From an uncultured Roseburia sp. (GTDB lineage Bacteria > Bacillota > Clostridia > Lachnospirales > Lachnospiraceae), in assembly GCA_947573605.1 (NCBI GenBank), contig CANPGM010000008.1, positions 1-64,000 of the forward strand: a stretch of DNA of 64,000 nucleotides, in the 5' to 3' direction. The notes under the pieces are model-generated. The model was not told the origin of the DNA. It did not search any database and saw only the letters and a list, made by a program, of their open reading frames with translations. Shown here piece by piece: positions 8,113 to 17,571 of the stretch (its first letter is position 1; each line of letters starts with the position of its first letter). A program made the position numbers and the translations under genes.

Positions 8113-8166
8113 CAAAGAGAAGAGACTGGATCAGACAGTCTTTCAAAGAACGGAGAGGAAACTGTT

Positions 8167-8721
8167 ATGAGAATTATTGCGGGAACCGCCAGAAGCCTTC
8201 CGCTGAAAACATTAGAAGGCCAGGATACCCGGCCTACCACAGATCGGATCAAAGAAACGCTGTTTAATATGCTGCAGAAGGAAATTCCCGGAAGCTATTT
8301 TCTGGATCTCTTTTCTGGCAGCGGCCAAATTGGTTTAGAGGCGGTAAGCCGCGGCGCTCAATATGCCGTTTTTGTGGAAAACAATAAAAGAGCGGCGGCA
8401 TGTATTGAAGAAAATATTCGCTTTACTAAATTTGAGAAACAGACCAGACTGATACAGTCTGATGTATTATCTGCGTTAAGACGTATGGAGGGGACCTTTC
8501 AATTCGATTTGATTTTTATGGACCCGCCCTATCAGGGGCTTTATGAAAAGGAAACGCTGGAGTATTTGAAATCATCTTCCCTTATAAAGGATCGTACCAT
8601 GATTATTGTTGAGGCTGCTTTGGAGACTTCCTTTGATTATCTGGAGGAAATGGGGTACCGTCTGATTAAAATGAAGAACTATAAGACAAATAAGCATGCT
8701 TTTATAGAAAAAGCAAAATAA
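8167..8721 (+). CDS. rsmD: 16S rRNA (guanine966-N2)-methyltransferase RsmD
   Basis: 184 residues. SAM-dependent enzyme that methylates G966 of 16S rRNA. It opens MRIIAGTARSLPLKT with the DTRPTTDRIKETLFNML signature, SAM motif FLDLFSGSGQIGLEA, and catalytic DPPY in LIFMDPPYQG. It begins after a GGAGAGG site; a short GACTG/CAGTC stem lies in the 54-base gap upstream. Next to coaD, the usual Firmicute pair. Confidence 0.94.
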   Translation: MRIIAGTARSLPLKTLEGQDTRPTTDRIKETLFNMLQKEIPGSYFLDLFSGSGQIGLEAVSRGAQYAVFVENNKRAAACIEENIRFTKFEKQTRLIQSDVLSALRRMEGTFQFDLIFMDPPYQGLYEKETLEYLKSSSLIKDRTMIIVEAALETSFDYLEEMGYRLIKMKNYKTNKHAFIEKAK

Positions 8722-8746
8722 ACATAAAGGATACGGGTACTGATCT

Positions 8747-9241
8747 ATGAAAAAAGCAATCTATCCGGGAAGCTTTGACCCTTTGACGCTTGGCCATCTT
8801 GATATCATCAGGCGTTCCGCAAAGATTATGGACGAGCTGGTAGTCGGCGTACTGCACAACAGTGCCAAAAATTCGTTGTTTTCCATTGACGAACGTGTTA
8901 GTATGATAGAAGAGATGACAAAAGACATTCCAAATGTGTCGGTGGCTTCTTTTGACGGCCTGTTGGTAAATTATATGAAAACAATTGATGCGACCATTAT
9001 TATCCGTGGTCTGCGTGCCGTTACCGACTTTGAGTACGAGCTTCAGATTGCACAGACCAATCATGTGGAAAATCCGGAGGTAGAGACAATATTCCTGACA
9101 ACAAGCCTGCAGTATTCTTATTTGAGTTCTACAATTGTAAAGGAATTTGCATCCTATGGCGGAGATTTAACGAAATTTGTTCCGCCGGAGTTTATTGACC
9201 GGATTTATGAAAAATATCAGATCGAAAGGAATGGTTTCTAA
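8747..9241 (+). CDS. coaD: Phosphopantetheine adenylyltransferase
   Basis: 164 residues. Penultimate step of coenzyme A synthesis: 4'-phosphopantetheine plus ATP gives dephospho-CoA. Nucleotidyltransferase motif [10 protein letters not shown] (residues 8-17, TxGH form), [14 protein letters not shown] and the C-terminal [14 protein letters not shown] are all present. No strong ribosome-binding site is seen, suggesting coupling to rsmD. Confidence 0.96.
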   Translation: MKKAIYPGSFDPLTLGHLDIIRRSAKIMDELVVGVLHNSAKNSLFSIDERVSMIEEMTKDIPNVSVASFDGLLVNYMKTIDATIIIRGLRAVTDFEYELQIAQTNHVENPEVETIFLTTSLQYSYLSSTIVKEFASYGGDLTKFVPPEFIDRIYEKYQIERNGF

Positions 9242-9245
9242 ATTT

Positions 9246-9869
9246 ATGGCAAGTAAAATAGAGCAGATGATTGAAGAAATTGAAGAGTATATCGAGGGAT
9301 GTAAATTTCAGACGTTATCTTCTACAAAAATTATTGTAAATAAAGACGAAATCGAAGAGCTTTTAGGAGAGCTCCGCAGTAAAACTCCTGAGGAAATCAA
9401 AAAATACCAAAAGATCATCAGTAATAAGGAAGCGATTTTGGCAGATGCGCAGAATAAGGCGGATACGATTATTGCAAACGCGCAGGTAAAGACGGATGAA
9501 CTGGTAAGCGAGCATCAGATTATGCAGCAAGCGTACGCACAGGCAAACGAGGTCGTTATGATTGCCACGAAGCAGGCGCAGGAGATTTTGGATAATGCTA
9601 CAAATGATGCGAACAATATCCGGCTTGGTGCAGTACAGTATGCGAACGATATTTTAAAAAATCTCGAAACGGCCATTGCGAGAGCAATGGAAATGTCAAG
9701 AGCGCGCCACGACAGTTACATAGGCAGCCTGCAGGAGTTTTATGATATTGTATCGGCAAATCGGAGCGAATTAAATCCTTCTGCGGAAGATGAAATGTCC
9801 GCTGCTGCAGGCGGTTTTTCGGATGAAGAATTGCCGCCGATTGATCTTTCACCGGAGCTTTTAAAATAA
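9246..9869 (+). CDS. Coiled-coil protein, DivIVA-like or ATPase-annotated family
   Basis: 207 residues, strongly helical, with an alanine/glutamate heptad-like stretch (about residues 60-170: AILADAQNKADTIIANAQ, EVVMIATKQAQEIL). Homologues in Lachnospiraceae sit after coaD and begin MASRIEQLIEEI, so the ATG at 9246 was chosen over 9231 and 9177. No P-loop is visible despite the ATPase name often given. The heptads recall DivIVA or the F-type ATPase b subunit; the function is not established. The C-terminus is acidic and overlaps ylbJ tail to tail by 9 bases. Confidence 0.72.
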   Translation: MASKIEQMIEEIEEYIEGCKFQTLSSTKIIVNKDEIEELLGELRSKTPEEIKKYQKIISNKEAILADAQNKADTIIANAQVKTDELVSEHQIMQQAYAQANEVVMIATKQAQEILDNATNDANNIRLGAVQYANDILKNLETAIARAMEMSRARHDSYIGSLQEFYDIVSANRSELNPSAEDEMSAAAGGFSDEELPPIDLSPELLK

Positions 9870-10781
9870 AAAACGAGTTGCCGTAAAAGCAAGGACCGTG
9901 GAAACGGCAGTAAGGATAAGCTTAAAACCGACATATTTTTTCATGGAGAGTCCGGTTCCCTTCACCATAGAGCTGGTCTGCGCGATACCGCAGATACCGC
10001 CGAACGCAGTATATGCCATTGCAAGGACATAGGTGAGTTCTGCCGGTAAATTAGCGGCGGCAAGAAAATGAATTCCATTTGTAATTTCTAAAAAACCAAT
10101 CACAATCGTTTTCAAGAGTTCCGGAAAGGGAAGGTTTACGAACATCGAAATCAAAATGGAAAAAATCATAATATAACCGCCAATTCGGGTCAGGGTTTCA
10201 AACCCGTTCATAATTCCGGCATCGATGATTTGAAAACTCATTTTCGGTCTTGATGCCGTATTTTTATTGTTTTCCGTCTTTATTTTTCGACGAAACAACA
10301 GACATTCACCGAGTAAAAGCGCCGGAACATAGAGAATCAAAAGCGAAAGGAAAAACAGTTCCGGCATATGCAGCTGCTGACAGAGGATAAAACTGCTGAT
10401 AAAAACAGGGCTGATATTATTTGTAATGACAAACAGAATCTCTGCCTCGGACAGGGAAATTTTTTTCTGCTTTAACAGCTCGGCGCAGTTTTTGCTGCCG
10501 ATCGGAAAGCCAAACAGGAAGCCGGAAATTACGACAAACGCTCCGTTATTGCTGACAGGGAGGAACAGGCGCAGGAGGGGCGAGAGAAAATTGGTTATAT
10601 AGCTGATATAATCGGAATAAATTAAAATATTCGAGACTACGGCAAACGGAAGCAGCGCGGGGAGGACGCGTTCAAGCCATAATACGAGGCCGTCAGCCGC
10701 AGCTTTTACTGCGAAGGAAGGAAAAAGCAGGATATAGATAATAAAAATAAGGATAATAATAAATAGTATTTTCTTTTTCAT
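9861..10781 (-). CDS. ylbJ: Sporulation integral membrane protein YlbJ-like
   Basis: 306 residues with an N-terminal hydrophobic segment and about eight further membrane spans. The nucleoside-recognition (Gate) domain is recognisable from the conserved FGFPIGSKNCAELL and the second half MAYTAFGGICGIAQTSSM. YlbJ is needed for spore cortex formation in Bacillus, where the protein is about 400 residues; this one is shorter. It is the only minus-strand gene in the 3.4-32.8 kb block, shares a 30-base gap with divergent pepD, and has no evident ribosome-binding site. Confidence 0.8.
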   Translation of the reverse strand: MKKKILFIIILIFIIYILLFPSFAVKAAADGLVLWLERVLPALLPFAVVSNILIYSDYISYITNFLSPLLRLFLPVSNNGAFVVISGFLFGFPIGSKNCAELLKQKKISLSEAEILFVITNNISPVFISSFILCQQLHMPELFFLSLLILYVPALLLGECLLFRRKIKTENNKNTASRPKMSFQIIDAGIMNGFETLTRIGGYIMIFSILISMFVNLPFPELLKTIVIGFLEITNGIHFLAAANLPAELTYVLAMAYTAFGGICGIAQTSSMVKGTGLSMKKYVGFKLILTAVSTVLAFTATRFLF

Positions 10782-10811
10782 ACTAAAATATATTAAAAAC
10801 GGGAGGATTCT

Positions 10812-12266
10812 ATGAATAAAGCGAACAATTTGAATTTAGAGCCTGCAAAGGTATTTCATTATTTTGAAGAGATTGCGGCGATTCCGCATGGGTCGGGAAA
10901 TACAAAGGCAATCAGTGATTACCTCGTCAGTTTTGCCCGAAAGCGCGAATTGTTCTGTGTGCAGGATGATTCGAATAATGTAATTATAATAAAAGAGGCA
11001 TCGAAGGGTTATGAGGATGCCGAACCTGTTATTATACAGGGACATATGGATATGGTCTGTGAAAAAGAGAGCGGCTCTTCGATTGATTTTGAAAAAGACG
11101 GGCTTTCGCTTTATGTAGACGGAGACTTTCTGCGGGCAAAGGGTACGACGTTAGGCGGAGACGACGGCATTGCGGTTGCCTATGCGCTTGCCATTCTTGA
11201 TTCCAACGAAATTTTACATCCCAGACTGGAGGTTGTAATTACCGTTGATGAGGAAATCGGGATGCTCGGAGCGATGAGTATCGATTTATCCATGCTGAAA
11301 GGGCATAAAATGTTAAATATCGATTCCGACGTGGAAGGACATTTCCTGACAAGCTGTGCCGGCGGCATGACGGTAGAAACCTCGCTTCCGGTCGTATATG
11401 AAAATGCCTCCGGTCTGCTCTGCCGGGTAACGGTAACAGGACTGTGCGGCGGACATTCAGGGAGCGAAATTGATAAAGAACATGCCAATGCGAATCTTGT
11501 GATGGGACGCGTTTTAAAGTCTTTTGCGGATCGAATGGAGTTCGGAATCGTATCGCTGTCCGGAGGACTCAAAGACAATGCCATTCCGAGAGAATGTATG
11601 GCGCTGTTATTAATCAGGGAAGAAGATCGGCCGATTTTGCAGGAAGTGACGGACACGCTGAATCCGATTTTGGCAAAAGAATACGCTGCATCAGACCGGG
11701 ACATTAAAATATGCACAGAGGAGCTTGGGAAAAAAGAAGCTTCTGTTTTAAATTCGGTTTCTCATACAAAGGTAATTTTTTATCTGTGTAACGTACCAAA
11801 CGGCGTCTGCCATATGAGCCGTATAATGCCGGGCCTTGTGGAAACGTCGCTGAATCTTGGGATTATGGAGTTAAACGATCGGTTCCTGCGCCTTGTGTCA
11901 TCCGTGCGGAGCAGCGTTTCCTCAAGAAAAGAGGAGCTGCGCGGCCGTTTGGAATTTCTGGCGGAATTTTTGGGTGGGACCATTTCTGTAAACGGAGATT
12001 ACCCGGCATGGGAATATAAGGAAGATTCTCCGCTTAGAGATACGATAACTGACGTATATCGAGAGCTGTTTGACGAAGAACCTGTGTTCGAAGCAATTCA
12101 CGCGGGACTGGAATGCGGTGTTCTCTCCGAAAAAATTCCGAATTTGGACTGCGTCTCTTTTGGACCGAATAATTTCGATATTCATACGCCGATGGAACGT
12201 TTAAGTATTTCATCGACGGAAAAAATATGGAAGTTTTTGACTGCGTTTTTAAAAAACTGTAAATAA
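10812..12266 (+). CDS. pepD: Aminoacyl-histidine dipeptidase (M20 family)
   Basis: 484 residues, standard PepD length. Zinc dipeptidase that cleaves Xaa-His and other dipeptides. Conserved M20 features: IIQGHMDMV (His78 and Asp80), TTLGGDDGIAVA, the catalytic pair in DEEIGMLGA, NIDSDVEG and, in the dimerisation lid, GLCGGHSGSEID. The start follows GGGAGG. Probably cytosolic. Confidence 0.94.
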   Translation: MNKANNLNLEPAKVFHYFEEIAAIPHGSGNTKAISDYLVSFARKRELFCVQDDSNNVIIIKEASKGYEDAEPVIIQGHMDMVCEKESGSSIDFEKDGLSLYVDGDFLRAKGTTLGGDDGIAVAYALAILDSNEILHPRLEVVITVDEEIGMLGAMSIDLSMLKGHKMLNIDSDVEGHFLTSCAGGMTVETSLPVVYENASGLLCRVTVTGLCGGHSGSEIDKEHANANLVMGRVLKSFADRMEFGIVSLSGGLKDNAIPRECMALLLIREEDRPILQEVTDTLNPILAKEYAASDRDIKICTEELGKKEASVLNSVSHTKVIFYLCNVPNGVCHMSRIMPGLVETSLNLGIMELNDRFLRLVSSVRSSVSSRKEELRGRLEFLAEFLGGTISVNGDYPAWEYKEDSPLRDTITDVYRELFDEEPVFEAIHAGLECGVLSEKIPNLDCVSFGPNNFDIHTPMERLSISSTEKIWKFLTAFLKNCK

Positions 12267-12281
12267 GCGGTTATAAAGGGC

Positions 12282-12341
12282 GAGATTGTAAATGAATCAA
12301 TTAACATTTTCAATCTCCGATTAAGATGCCGCCTGCGCGGC
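12282..12341 (+). promoter_or_regulatory. Two-hairpin leader with GCCGC/GAATGAGAGG module (before the M23 gene)
   Basis: First hairpin: GAGATTGTAAATG (12282-12294) pairs with CATTTTCAATCTC (12305-12317), 12 of 13 bases. Second: GCCGC (12328-12332) with GCGGC (12337-12341), followed by GGAATGAGAGGAAAA and the ATG at 12357. The last 20 bases are identical to those before the genes at 16043 and 53153. Confidence 0.6.
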
Positions 12342-12356
12342 GGAATGAGAGGAAAA

Positions 12357-13193
12357 ATGAGAAAGACTGGCCGTGTCAACGTTCTTTTACTGTTAGGCCT
12401 TCTGATTATGTGGAATGTATTTTTATTAAGCCACATTGAGGACAGTATACGCAGGATGAACTGTTTTCCTTATCAAACGGCATTTGAGCAGTTTGTGCGG
12501 CAGGATCTTACCGAACCGGAGCTGGAGACGTTCTGGCAGGCTTCCGAGGGAAATATAGAGCAATTTTGTGAATTGTTAACTATGTATTATGGCATGGATA
12601 ACAATCCAAATCCGGCAGTATTGAAACGGGAGCTGCCCTATGTAAAAGAAAATCAGCCGGAAAATTTCGGGAATATTTATGAAAAAGTGTTAGACGTATG
12701 GAAGGACGCAGCCTGTTTTCCGGTCGGCGCAATCCAAAATATGCCGGATGCGGCCGTCGCATACGAAAATAGCTGGAATTATGCCAGATCGTTCGGCGGG
12801 GAACGCGTGCATGAAGGAACAGATGTAATGGCTACGGTAAATCAACGGGGAATTTATCCGATTTACAGTATTTCGGACGGTGTAATAGAAAAAATCGGAT
12901 GGCTGACTTTAGGCGGCTACCGTATCGGAATTCGCAGCCCGAACGGGGCTTATTACTATTATGCGCATATGTCCGAGTATGCGAAGGAGTTTCAAATCGG
13001 AGAGGAAGTATCGGCGGGTACGTTTTTGGGGTTTATGGGCGATACCGGCTACAGTGAAACGCCCGGTACGACAGGGCAGTTTGATGTGCACCTCCATTTC
13101 GGCGTATATCTTTCGGACGAAAACGGAAACGAATACGCCGTCAATTCTTACCCGTTGTTGAAGTTTTTGGAAAATCACGGAATGCGAAGATAG
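12357..13193 (+). CDS. Membrane-anchored M23 (LytM-type) peptidase
   Basis: 278 residues. An N-terminal membrane segment (about 8-26, VNVLLLLGLLIMWNVFLL) anchors it outside the cell. The C-terminal M23 domain keeps the zinc residues H152 and D156 (HEGTD), H204 (YYAHM) and H245-L-H247 (HLHFG), so it should be an active glycyl/cross-bridge endopeptidase. About 120 residues between anchor and domain have no match I recognise. Start 12357 was chosen over the in-frame decoy at 12345 (MRGKM). Confidence 0.88.
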   Translation: MRKTGRVNVLLLLGLLIMWNVFLLSHIEDSIRRMNCFPYQTAFEQFVRQDLTEPELETFWQASEGNIEQFCELLTMYYGMDNNPNPAVLKRELPYVKENQPENFGNIYEKVLDVWKDAACFPVGAIQNMPDAAVAYENSWNYARSFGGERVHEGTDVMATVNQRGIYPIYSISDGVIEKIGWLTLGGYRIGIRSPNGAYYYYAHMSEYAKEFQIGEEVSAGTFLGFMGDTGYSETPGTTGQFDVHLHFGVYLSDENGNEYAVNSYPLLKFLENHGMRR

Positions 13194-13220
13194 GTTTTAA
13201 AAAGCCTGCACGGAGGAGAT

Positions 13221-13961
13221 ATGGCGGTAAGGCTGGATAAATTTTTGTCCGATACGGGAGTCGGAACAAGAACGGAAGTAAAGAAAATAATTAAATCAGG
13301 GCAGGTAACGGTAAATGGAAGAACGGCGCAAAAACCGGAGGAAAAGATTGACGAACAAAATGACCGGGTCTTTTGCTGCGGACGGGAGCTGCGTTACGTT
13401 CCATTTACCTATTATATATTTCATAAGCCTGCCGGCTGCGTGACCGCTGTGTCGGACGCCGTGCACAAAACAGTTATGGATTATTTTCCGCAGTCAAAGC
13501 GTGAGGGGCTGTTTCCGGTCGGAAGACTTGATTTGGATACGGAGGGGCTGCTTCTTATTACAAATGACGGTCAACTGGCGCATGAACTGTTAAGCCCCAA
13601 CCGTCATATTCCCAAGACATATTATGCAAAAATAAGCGGAAAAGTCACGGATTCGGATGTCAACCTGTTTGCAGAAGGAGTTGACATTGGGGAGAAAAGG
13701 CTGACTGCGCCTGCATTGTTAAAAATTTTACAAAGTGATAATGAGTCAGAAATTGAGCTGACAATTACAGAGGGAAAATTTCACCAGGTAAAGCGAATGT
13801 TTCAGGCGATAGGAACAGAAGTGGTTTATTTAAAGCGGATTTCGATGGGCTCATTGCTGCTGGAAGAGAGTCTCTTGCCGGGAGAGTACCGGGCGCTGAC
13901 CGGGGAAGAGCTGTTTCGGCTGCGACGGCAGACCGGGAGAAGTATGGAAGAGAAAGTTTGA
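13221..13961 (+). CDS. RsuA/RluB family pseudouridine synthase
   Basis: 246 residues. An N-terminal S4 RNA-binding domain (about 1-60, [20 protein letters not shown]) precedes the RsuA/RluB/RluE catalytic domain with the nucleophile Asp104 in [12 protein letters not shown]. It modifies 16S or 23S rRNA; the site cannot be told from sequence alone, but the length and KTYYAKISG favour RsuA-like. The stop codon (13959-13961) lies inside a 10-bp hairpin stem. Confidence 0.9.
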   Translation: MAVRLDKFLSDTGVGTRTEVKKIIKSGQVTVNGRTAQKPEEKIDEQNDRVFCCGRELRYVPFTYYIFHKPAGCVTAVSDAVHKTVMDYFPQSKREGLFPVGRLDLDTEGLLLITNDGQLAHELLSPNRHIPKTYYAKISGKVTDSDVNLFAEGVDIGEKRLTAPALLKILQSDNESEIELTITEGKFHQVKRMFQAIGTEVVYLKRISMGSLLLEESLLPGEYRALTGEELFRLRRQTGRSMEEKV

Positions 13962-14014
13962 AAGTCCCTTTCAAACTAATTATTCAGGGCAGTTCACAGG
14001 CAGGCCTGTGAACT
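13955..14014 (+). promoter_or_regulatory. Two perfect 10-bp hairpins between the RsuA-like gene and the YgiQ gene
   Basis: Hairpin 1: AGTTTGAAAG (13955-13964)/CTTTCAAACT (13968-13977), loop TCC, overlapping the upstream stop codon. Hairpin 2: AGTTCACAGG (13991-14000)/CCTGTGAACT (14005-14014), loop CAGG. No T-tract follows either. GGGGGTG and the ATG at 14032 come next. Hairpin 1 shares the TTGAAAG/CTTTCAA core with the first hairpin of the 98-bp repeat downstream. Confidence 0.6.
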
Positions 14015-14031
14015 TGCATGGGGGTGTAAGA

Positions 14032-15936
14032 ATGAACGGAGGGTTTTTACCGATCTGTAAAGAAGATATGAAGCGTGCAGGGATAGAACGGCTGGATTTT
14101 GTCTATGTCTGCGGCGACGCCTATGTAGACCATCCGTCGTTCGGGCATGCGATTATTACAAGGGTATTACAGGCGAACGGATATCGTGTCGGCATTATTT
14201 CCCAGCCGGATTGGAAAAATAAGGAATCTGTCTGTATTTTAGGAGAACCTCGGCTCGGATTTCTGGTTTCCGCAGGCAATATGGACTCGATGGTAAACCA
14301 TTATTCCGTATCCAAAAAACGGCGCGGCACGGACGCGTTTACACCGGGAGGGGTGATGGGGAAACGTCCGGATTATGCAACCGTTGTCTACTGTAATTTA
14401 ATCCGACAAACCTATAAACATACGCCGATTATTATCGGAGGAATTGAAGCAAGCCTGCGGCGGCTGGCACATTACGATTACTGGTCGAATAAACTAAAGC
14501 GTTCCATTCTGCTTGATTCGGGCGCCGATATAATCTCCTACGGAATGGGGGAGAAAAGTATTGTAGAAATCGCAGATGCCTTGAACAGCGGGCTTTCCGT
14601 GCGAAATGTTACCTTTATTGACGGAACGGTTTACAAAACAGGAAACCGCGACGATATCTACGACGCCATCGAATTGCCGCATTATGAGGCGATGAAAGCG
14701 GACAAACTATTGTATGCGGAGAGTTTTTATACGCAGTACCGCAATACAGACCCGTTTTCCGGGAAACGGCTGTTTGAAACCTACGACGAAAAACTATTTG
14801 TAGTACAGAATCCTCCGGCGAAACCGCTATCGCAGAGTGAGATGGATGCGGTTTATGCGCTTCCGTATATGAGAACGTATCATCCTTCCTATGAGAAAGA
14901 CGGAGGCGTGCCGGCGATTGAAGAAGTTAAATTTTCACTGATCAGCAACCGGGGCTGTTACGGCGGCTGCAGTTTTTGCGCCCTGACTTTTCATCAGGGG
15001 CGGATTGTTCAGACCAGAAGTCATGAATCCATTCTGGCGGAGGCAAATAAAATAATCTGGGATCCGGATTTCAAAGGATATATACATGACGTAGGCGGTC
15101 CGACCGCAAACTTCCGCGCGCCTTCCTGTGAAAAACAGCTTACAAAAGGCGTATGCCCAGACAGGCAGTGCCTGTTTCCGAAACCCTGTCCGAACTTAAA
15201 AGTGGATCACTCCGATTACCTGGCATTGCTTCGGAAACTGCGCGATCTGCCGAATGTGAAGAAGGTATTTATTCGTTCGGGGATCCGGTTTGATTATCTG
15301 ATGTACGATTGCGATTCTGCTTTTTTAAAGGAGCTTTGCGAGCATCATGTCAGCGGGCAGCTAAAAGTGGCGCCCGAACATATTTCGGATGCCGTACTTG
15401 AAAAGCTCGGAAAGCCATCCGCAGATGTCTATTTCCGATTTGTCAGGGCGTACCGGGAGATGAACGAACGTCTGGGAAAAAAGCAGTATCTTGTTCCCTA
15501 CCTGATGTCCTCGCATCCCGGATCTACGCTAAAAGAGGCTGTCGCGCTTGCGGAATATCTGCGTGATCTGGGTTATATGCCGGAGCAGGTGCAGGACTTT
15601 TACCCGACGCCTTCTACGATTTCGACCTGTATGTATTATACCGGTATCGATCCGCGTACGGGGAAAAAAGTTTATACTGCGGTTAATCCGCATGAAAAAG
15701 CGATGCAGCGTGCATTGATCCAATACCGCAATCCGAAGAATTACGAACTGGTGTACGAAGCGCTTACGAAAGCCGGGCGCTCCGATTTAATCGGATACGA
15801 CAAGAAATGCCTGATCCGGCCGAAAAAGGGAGATTTTCGGACAAAGCTGCAGGATGGGGCGCGTAAAGCGGAACAACCACAGAAAAAGAACAAAAAAAAG
15901 ACCATCCGAAATATCCATAAAAAACAGAAAAAGTAA
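14032..15936 (+). CDS. YgiQ family radical SAM protein
   Basis: 634 residues, the usual YgiQ/UPF0313 size. Radical SAM cluster cysteines C309-x3-C313-x2-C316 (GCYGGCSFC) and the conserved [14 protein letters not shown]-terminus, [16 protein letters not shown] and [12 protein letters not shown] are all present. An additional Cys-rich stretch ([21 protein letters not shown]) follows. The reaction catalysed is not known. The lysine-rich C-terminal tail (about 30 residues) is probably disordered. ATG 14032 follows GGGGGTG; the upstream frame from 14008 runs through hairpin 2. Confidence 0.9.
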   Translation: MNGGFLPICKEDMKRAGIERLDFVYVCGDAYVDHPSFGHAIITRVLQANGYRVGIISQPDWKNKESVCILGEPRLGFLVSAGNMDSMVNHYSVSKKRRGTDAFTPGGVMGKRPDYATVVYCNLIRQTYKHTPIIIGGIEASLRRLAHYDYWSNKLKRSILLDSGADIISYGMGEKSIVEIADALNSGLSVRNVTFIDGTVYKTGNRDDIYDAIELPHYEAMKADKLLYAESFYTQYRNTDPFSGKRLFETYDEKLFVVQNPPAKPLSQSEMDAVYALPYMRTYHPSYEKDGGVPAIEEVKFSLISNRGCYGGCSFCALTFHQGRIVQTRSHESILAEANKIIWDPDFKGYIHDVGGPTANFRAPSCEKQLTKGVCPDRQCLFPKPCPNLKVDHSDYLALLRKLRDLPNVKKVFIRSGIRFDYLMYDCDSAFLKELCEHHVSGQLKVAPEHISDAVLEKLGKPSADVYFRFVRAYREMNERLGKKQYLVPYLMSSHPGSTLKEAVALAEYLRDLGYMPEQVQDFYPTPSTISTCMYYTGIDPRTGKKVYTAVNPHEKAMQRALIQYRNPKNYELVYEALTKAGRSDLIGYDKKCLIRPKKGDFRTKLQDGARKAEQPQKKNKKKTIRNIHKKQKK

Positions 15937-15947
15937 GAATCGATACG

Positions 15948-16045
15948 AGGTTGAAAGAAAACCGCTTTCAACCTGGAATTTGTGCCGACGCACAAAGTTC
16001 CTCCTTATAAGAAGCCGCTAAAGCGGCGGAATGAGAGGAAAAATG
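15948..16045 (+). repeat. 98-bp three-hairpin leader repeat, copy A
   Basis: Runs from 12 bases after the YgiQ stop to the start codon of the next gene. Hairpin 1: AGGTTGAAAG/CTTTCAACCT (15948-15974). Hairpin 2: GGAATTTGTGC/GCACAAAGTTCC (15975-16001, one bulged G). Hairpin 3: GCCGCT/AGCGGC (16014-16027). TTCCTC at 15998-16003 is complementary to GAGGAA (16035-16040) in the ribosome-binding site. Copy B, on the minus strand before mreC, differs at only three positions. Confidence 0.85.
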
Positions 16046-17005
16046 AAAAAATTTGAAATCGGGAAAAATGAAGCCGGACAGCGTTTTGATAAATATGTAA
16101 AAAAACAGTTAAGCGGCGCGGGCGCGGGCTTTTTGTACAAAATGCTGAGAAAAAAGAATATTGTGCTCAATGGAAAAAAAGCGGAAGGCAGAGAAATACT
16201 AAACGAAGGGGATATCGTGACTTTTTTTCTTTCCGATGAAACGTTTGCCGGATTTTCCGGAGAAAAGAAGGCGGAGGAAACGTTTACTTATTTTTCTTCG
16301 CTTTCCGTCGACCGGCTTTCTGTCGTATACGAGGATTCGGATCTTATTGTCTTAAATAAGCCCTCCGGCATGCTTTCGCAGAAAGCTGTCCCGACGGATA
16401 TTTCGGCAAATGAATATCTGATTGCCTATTTGATAAAAAAAGGAGAGCTGGACGAAACGTCTTTTCGTACGTTTAAACCCTCAGTTTGCAATCGTTTAGA
16501 CCGCAATACGTCCGGGCTGCTGCTCGCGGGAAAATCGCTGAAAGGAGCGCAGGAAACGACGGAGGCTCTAAAAAACCGCAGAATACAAAAATACTACAAG
16601 TGTATTGTTGCGGGTGCGGTTGATCAGGAATCCTATCTGAAGGGGTACCTGAAGAAGGATGAACAGACAAACCGCGTCACCATTTCCGAGAAAGAAGCAG
16701 AAGGAGTTTTGATAGAAACGGAATATCGTCCGCTTCACAGGGGAAACGGATTTACCGAGCTTGAAGTTCACTTAATTACCGGGCGCTCTCATCAGATTCG
16801 CGCACATCTGGCTTCTGTCGGACATCCGATTGTCGGCGACGTTAAATACGGTAAGAAAGAGATTAATGAACGCTTTCGGAAAGAGCTTCATGTCAATTCT
16901 CAATTGCTTCATGCGTTTCGTATGGTTTTTCCTGACGGAAAAGAGGTGACGGCGCCGACAGACAGCGTCTATAACAGAGCTTTGCGTTATATTTTGGAGG
17001 ATTAA
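16043..17005 (+). CDS. RluC/RluD family pseudouridine synthase
   Basis: 320 residues. N-terminal S4 domain (about 1-70, AGQRFDKYVKKQL) and the RluA-type catalytic domain with nucleophile Asp153 in CNRLDRNTSGLLL and the RNA-contact motif TGRSHQIRAHLASVGHPI. It isomerises uridines of 23S rRNA, most like RluC. A second family member (38.3-39.2 kb) is RluD-like. ATG 16043 was chosen over in-frame 16031, which lies in the ribosome-binding segment. Followed after one base by recU. Confidence 0.9.
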   Translation: MKKFEIGKNEAGQRFDKYVKKQLSGAGAGFLYKMLRKKNIVLNGKKAEGREILNEGDIVTFFLSDETFAGFSGEKKAEETFTYFSSLSVDRLSVVYEDSDLIVLNKPSGMLSQKAVPTDISANEYLIAYLIKKGELDETSFRTFKPSVCNRLDRNTSGLLLAGKSLKGAQETTEALKNRRIQKYYKCIVAGAVDQESYLKGYLKKDEQTNRVTISEKEAEGVLIETEYRPLHRGNGFTELEVHLITGRSHQIRAHLASVGHPIVGDVKYGKKEINERFRKELHVNSQLLHAFRMVFPDGKEVTAPTDSVYNRALRYILED

Positions 17006-17006
17006 T

Positions 17007-17540
17007 ATGGCAACCTGGAATTCAAGAGGCCTTCGAGGATCTGCGTTAGAGGAATTTATTAACCGTACCAATGAGAAATACCTGGAAAACGGTCTGGCTC
17101 TGATTCAGAAGGTGCCGACGCCGATTACGCCGATTCGGATTGAAAAAGAAACAAGGCATATAACGTTAGCCTATTTCGACCAGAAAAGTACCGTGGACTA
17201 TATCGGCGCCGTACAGGGGATTCCGGTCTGCTTTGACGCGAAGGAGTGTCATTCCGATACCTTTCCCCTTCACAACATACATGAACATCAGGTAGTCTTT
17301 ATGGAGAACTTCGAAAAGCAGGGGGGCGTAGCTTTTTTTCTGGTCAGCTATACGTCGCATGATGTATTTTATTATCTGCGCTTTGCAAAGCTGCTGGAAT
17401 TTTGGAAGAGAGCAAAAGAGGGCGGACGAAAAAGCTTCCGCTATGAAGAACTGGAAACGGAATTTTTTCTTCCGGAAAAGAGAGGCGTTTTGGTTCCGTA
17501 CCTTGATGCATTACAGAAGGATTTGTCTCTCAGGGATTGA
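17007..17540 (+). CDS. recU: Holliday junction resolvase RecU
   Basis: 177 residues. Firmicute resolvase for recombination intermediates and chromosome segregation. Family signatures: MATWNSRGLRGSALEEFIN, the nuclease core STVDYIGAVQGIPVCFDAKEC (Asp, Glu and Lys catalytic residues), and HNIHEHQVVFMENFEKQGGVAFFLVSY. RecU is usually 190-200 residues, so this is slightly short but complete. The stop codon is inside the -35 box of the his promoter. Confidence 0.92.
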   Translation: MATWNSRGLRGSALEEFINRTNEKYLENGLALIQKVPTPITPIRIEKETRHITLAYFDQKSTVDYIGAVQGIPVCFDAKECHSDTFPLHNIHEHQVVFMENFEKQGGVAFFLVSYTSHDVFYYLRFAKLLEFWKRAKEGGRKSFRYEELETEFFLPEKRGVLVPYLDALQKDLSLRD

Positions 17541-17565
17541 CAAACATACTTTCTGCTTATATAAT
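17537..17565 (+). promoter_or_regulatory. Consensus sigma-A promoter of the his operon
   Basis: TTGACA (17537-17542), 17 bases, TATAAT (17560-17565): a perfect consensus. The -35 box contains the recU stop codon. The predicted start near 17572 leaves a leader of about 122 bases. Confidence 0.85.
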
Positions 17566-17571
17566 AAAAAA

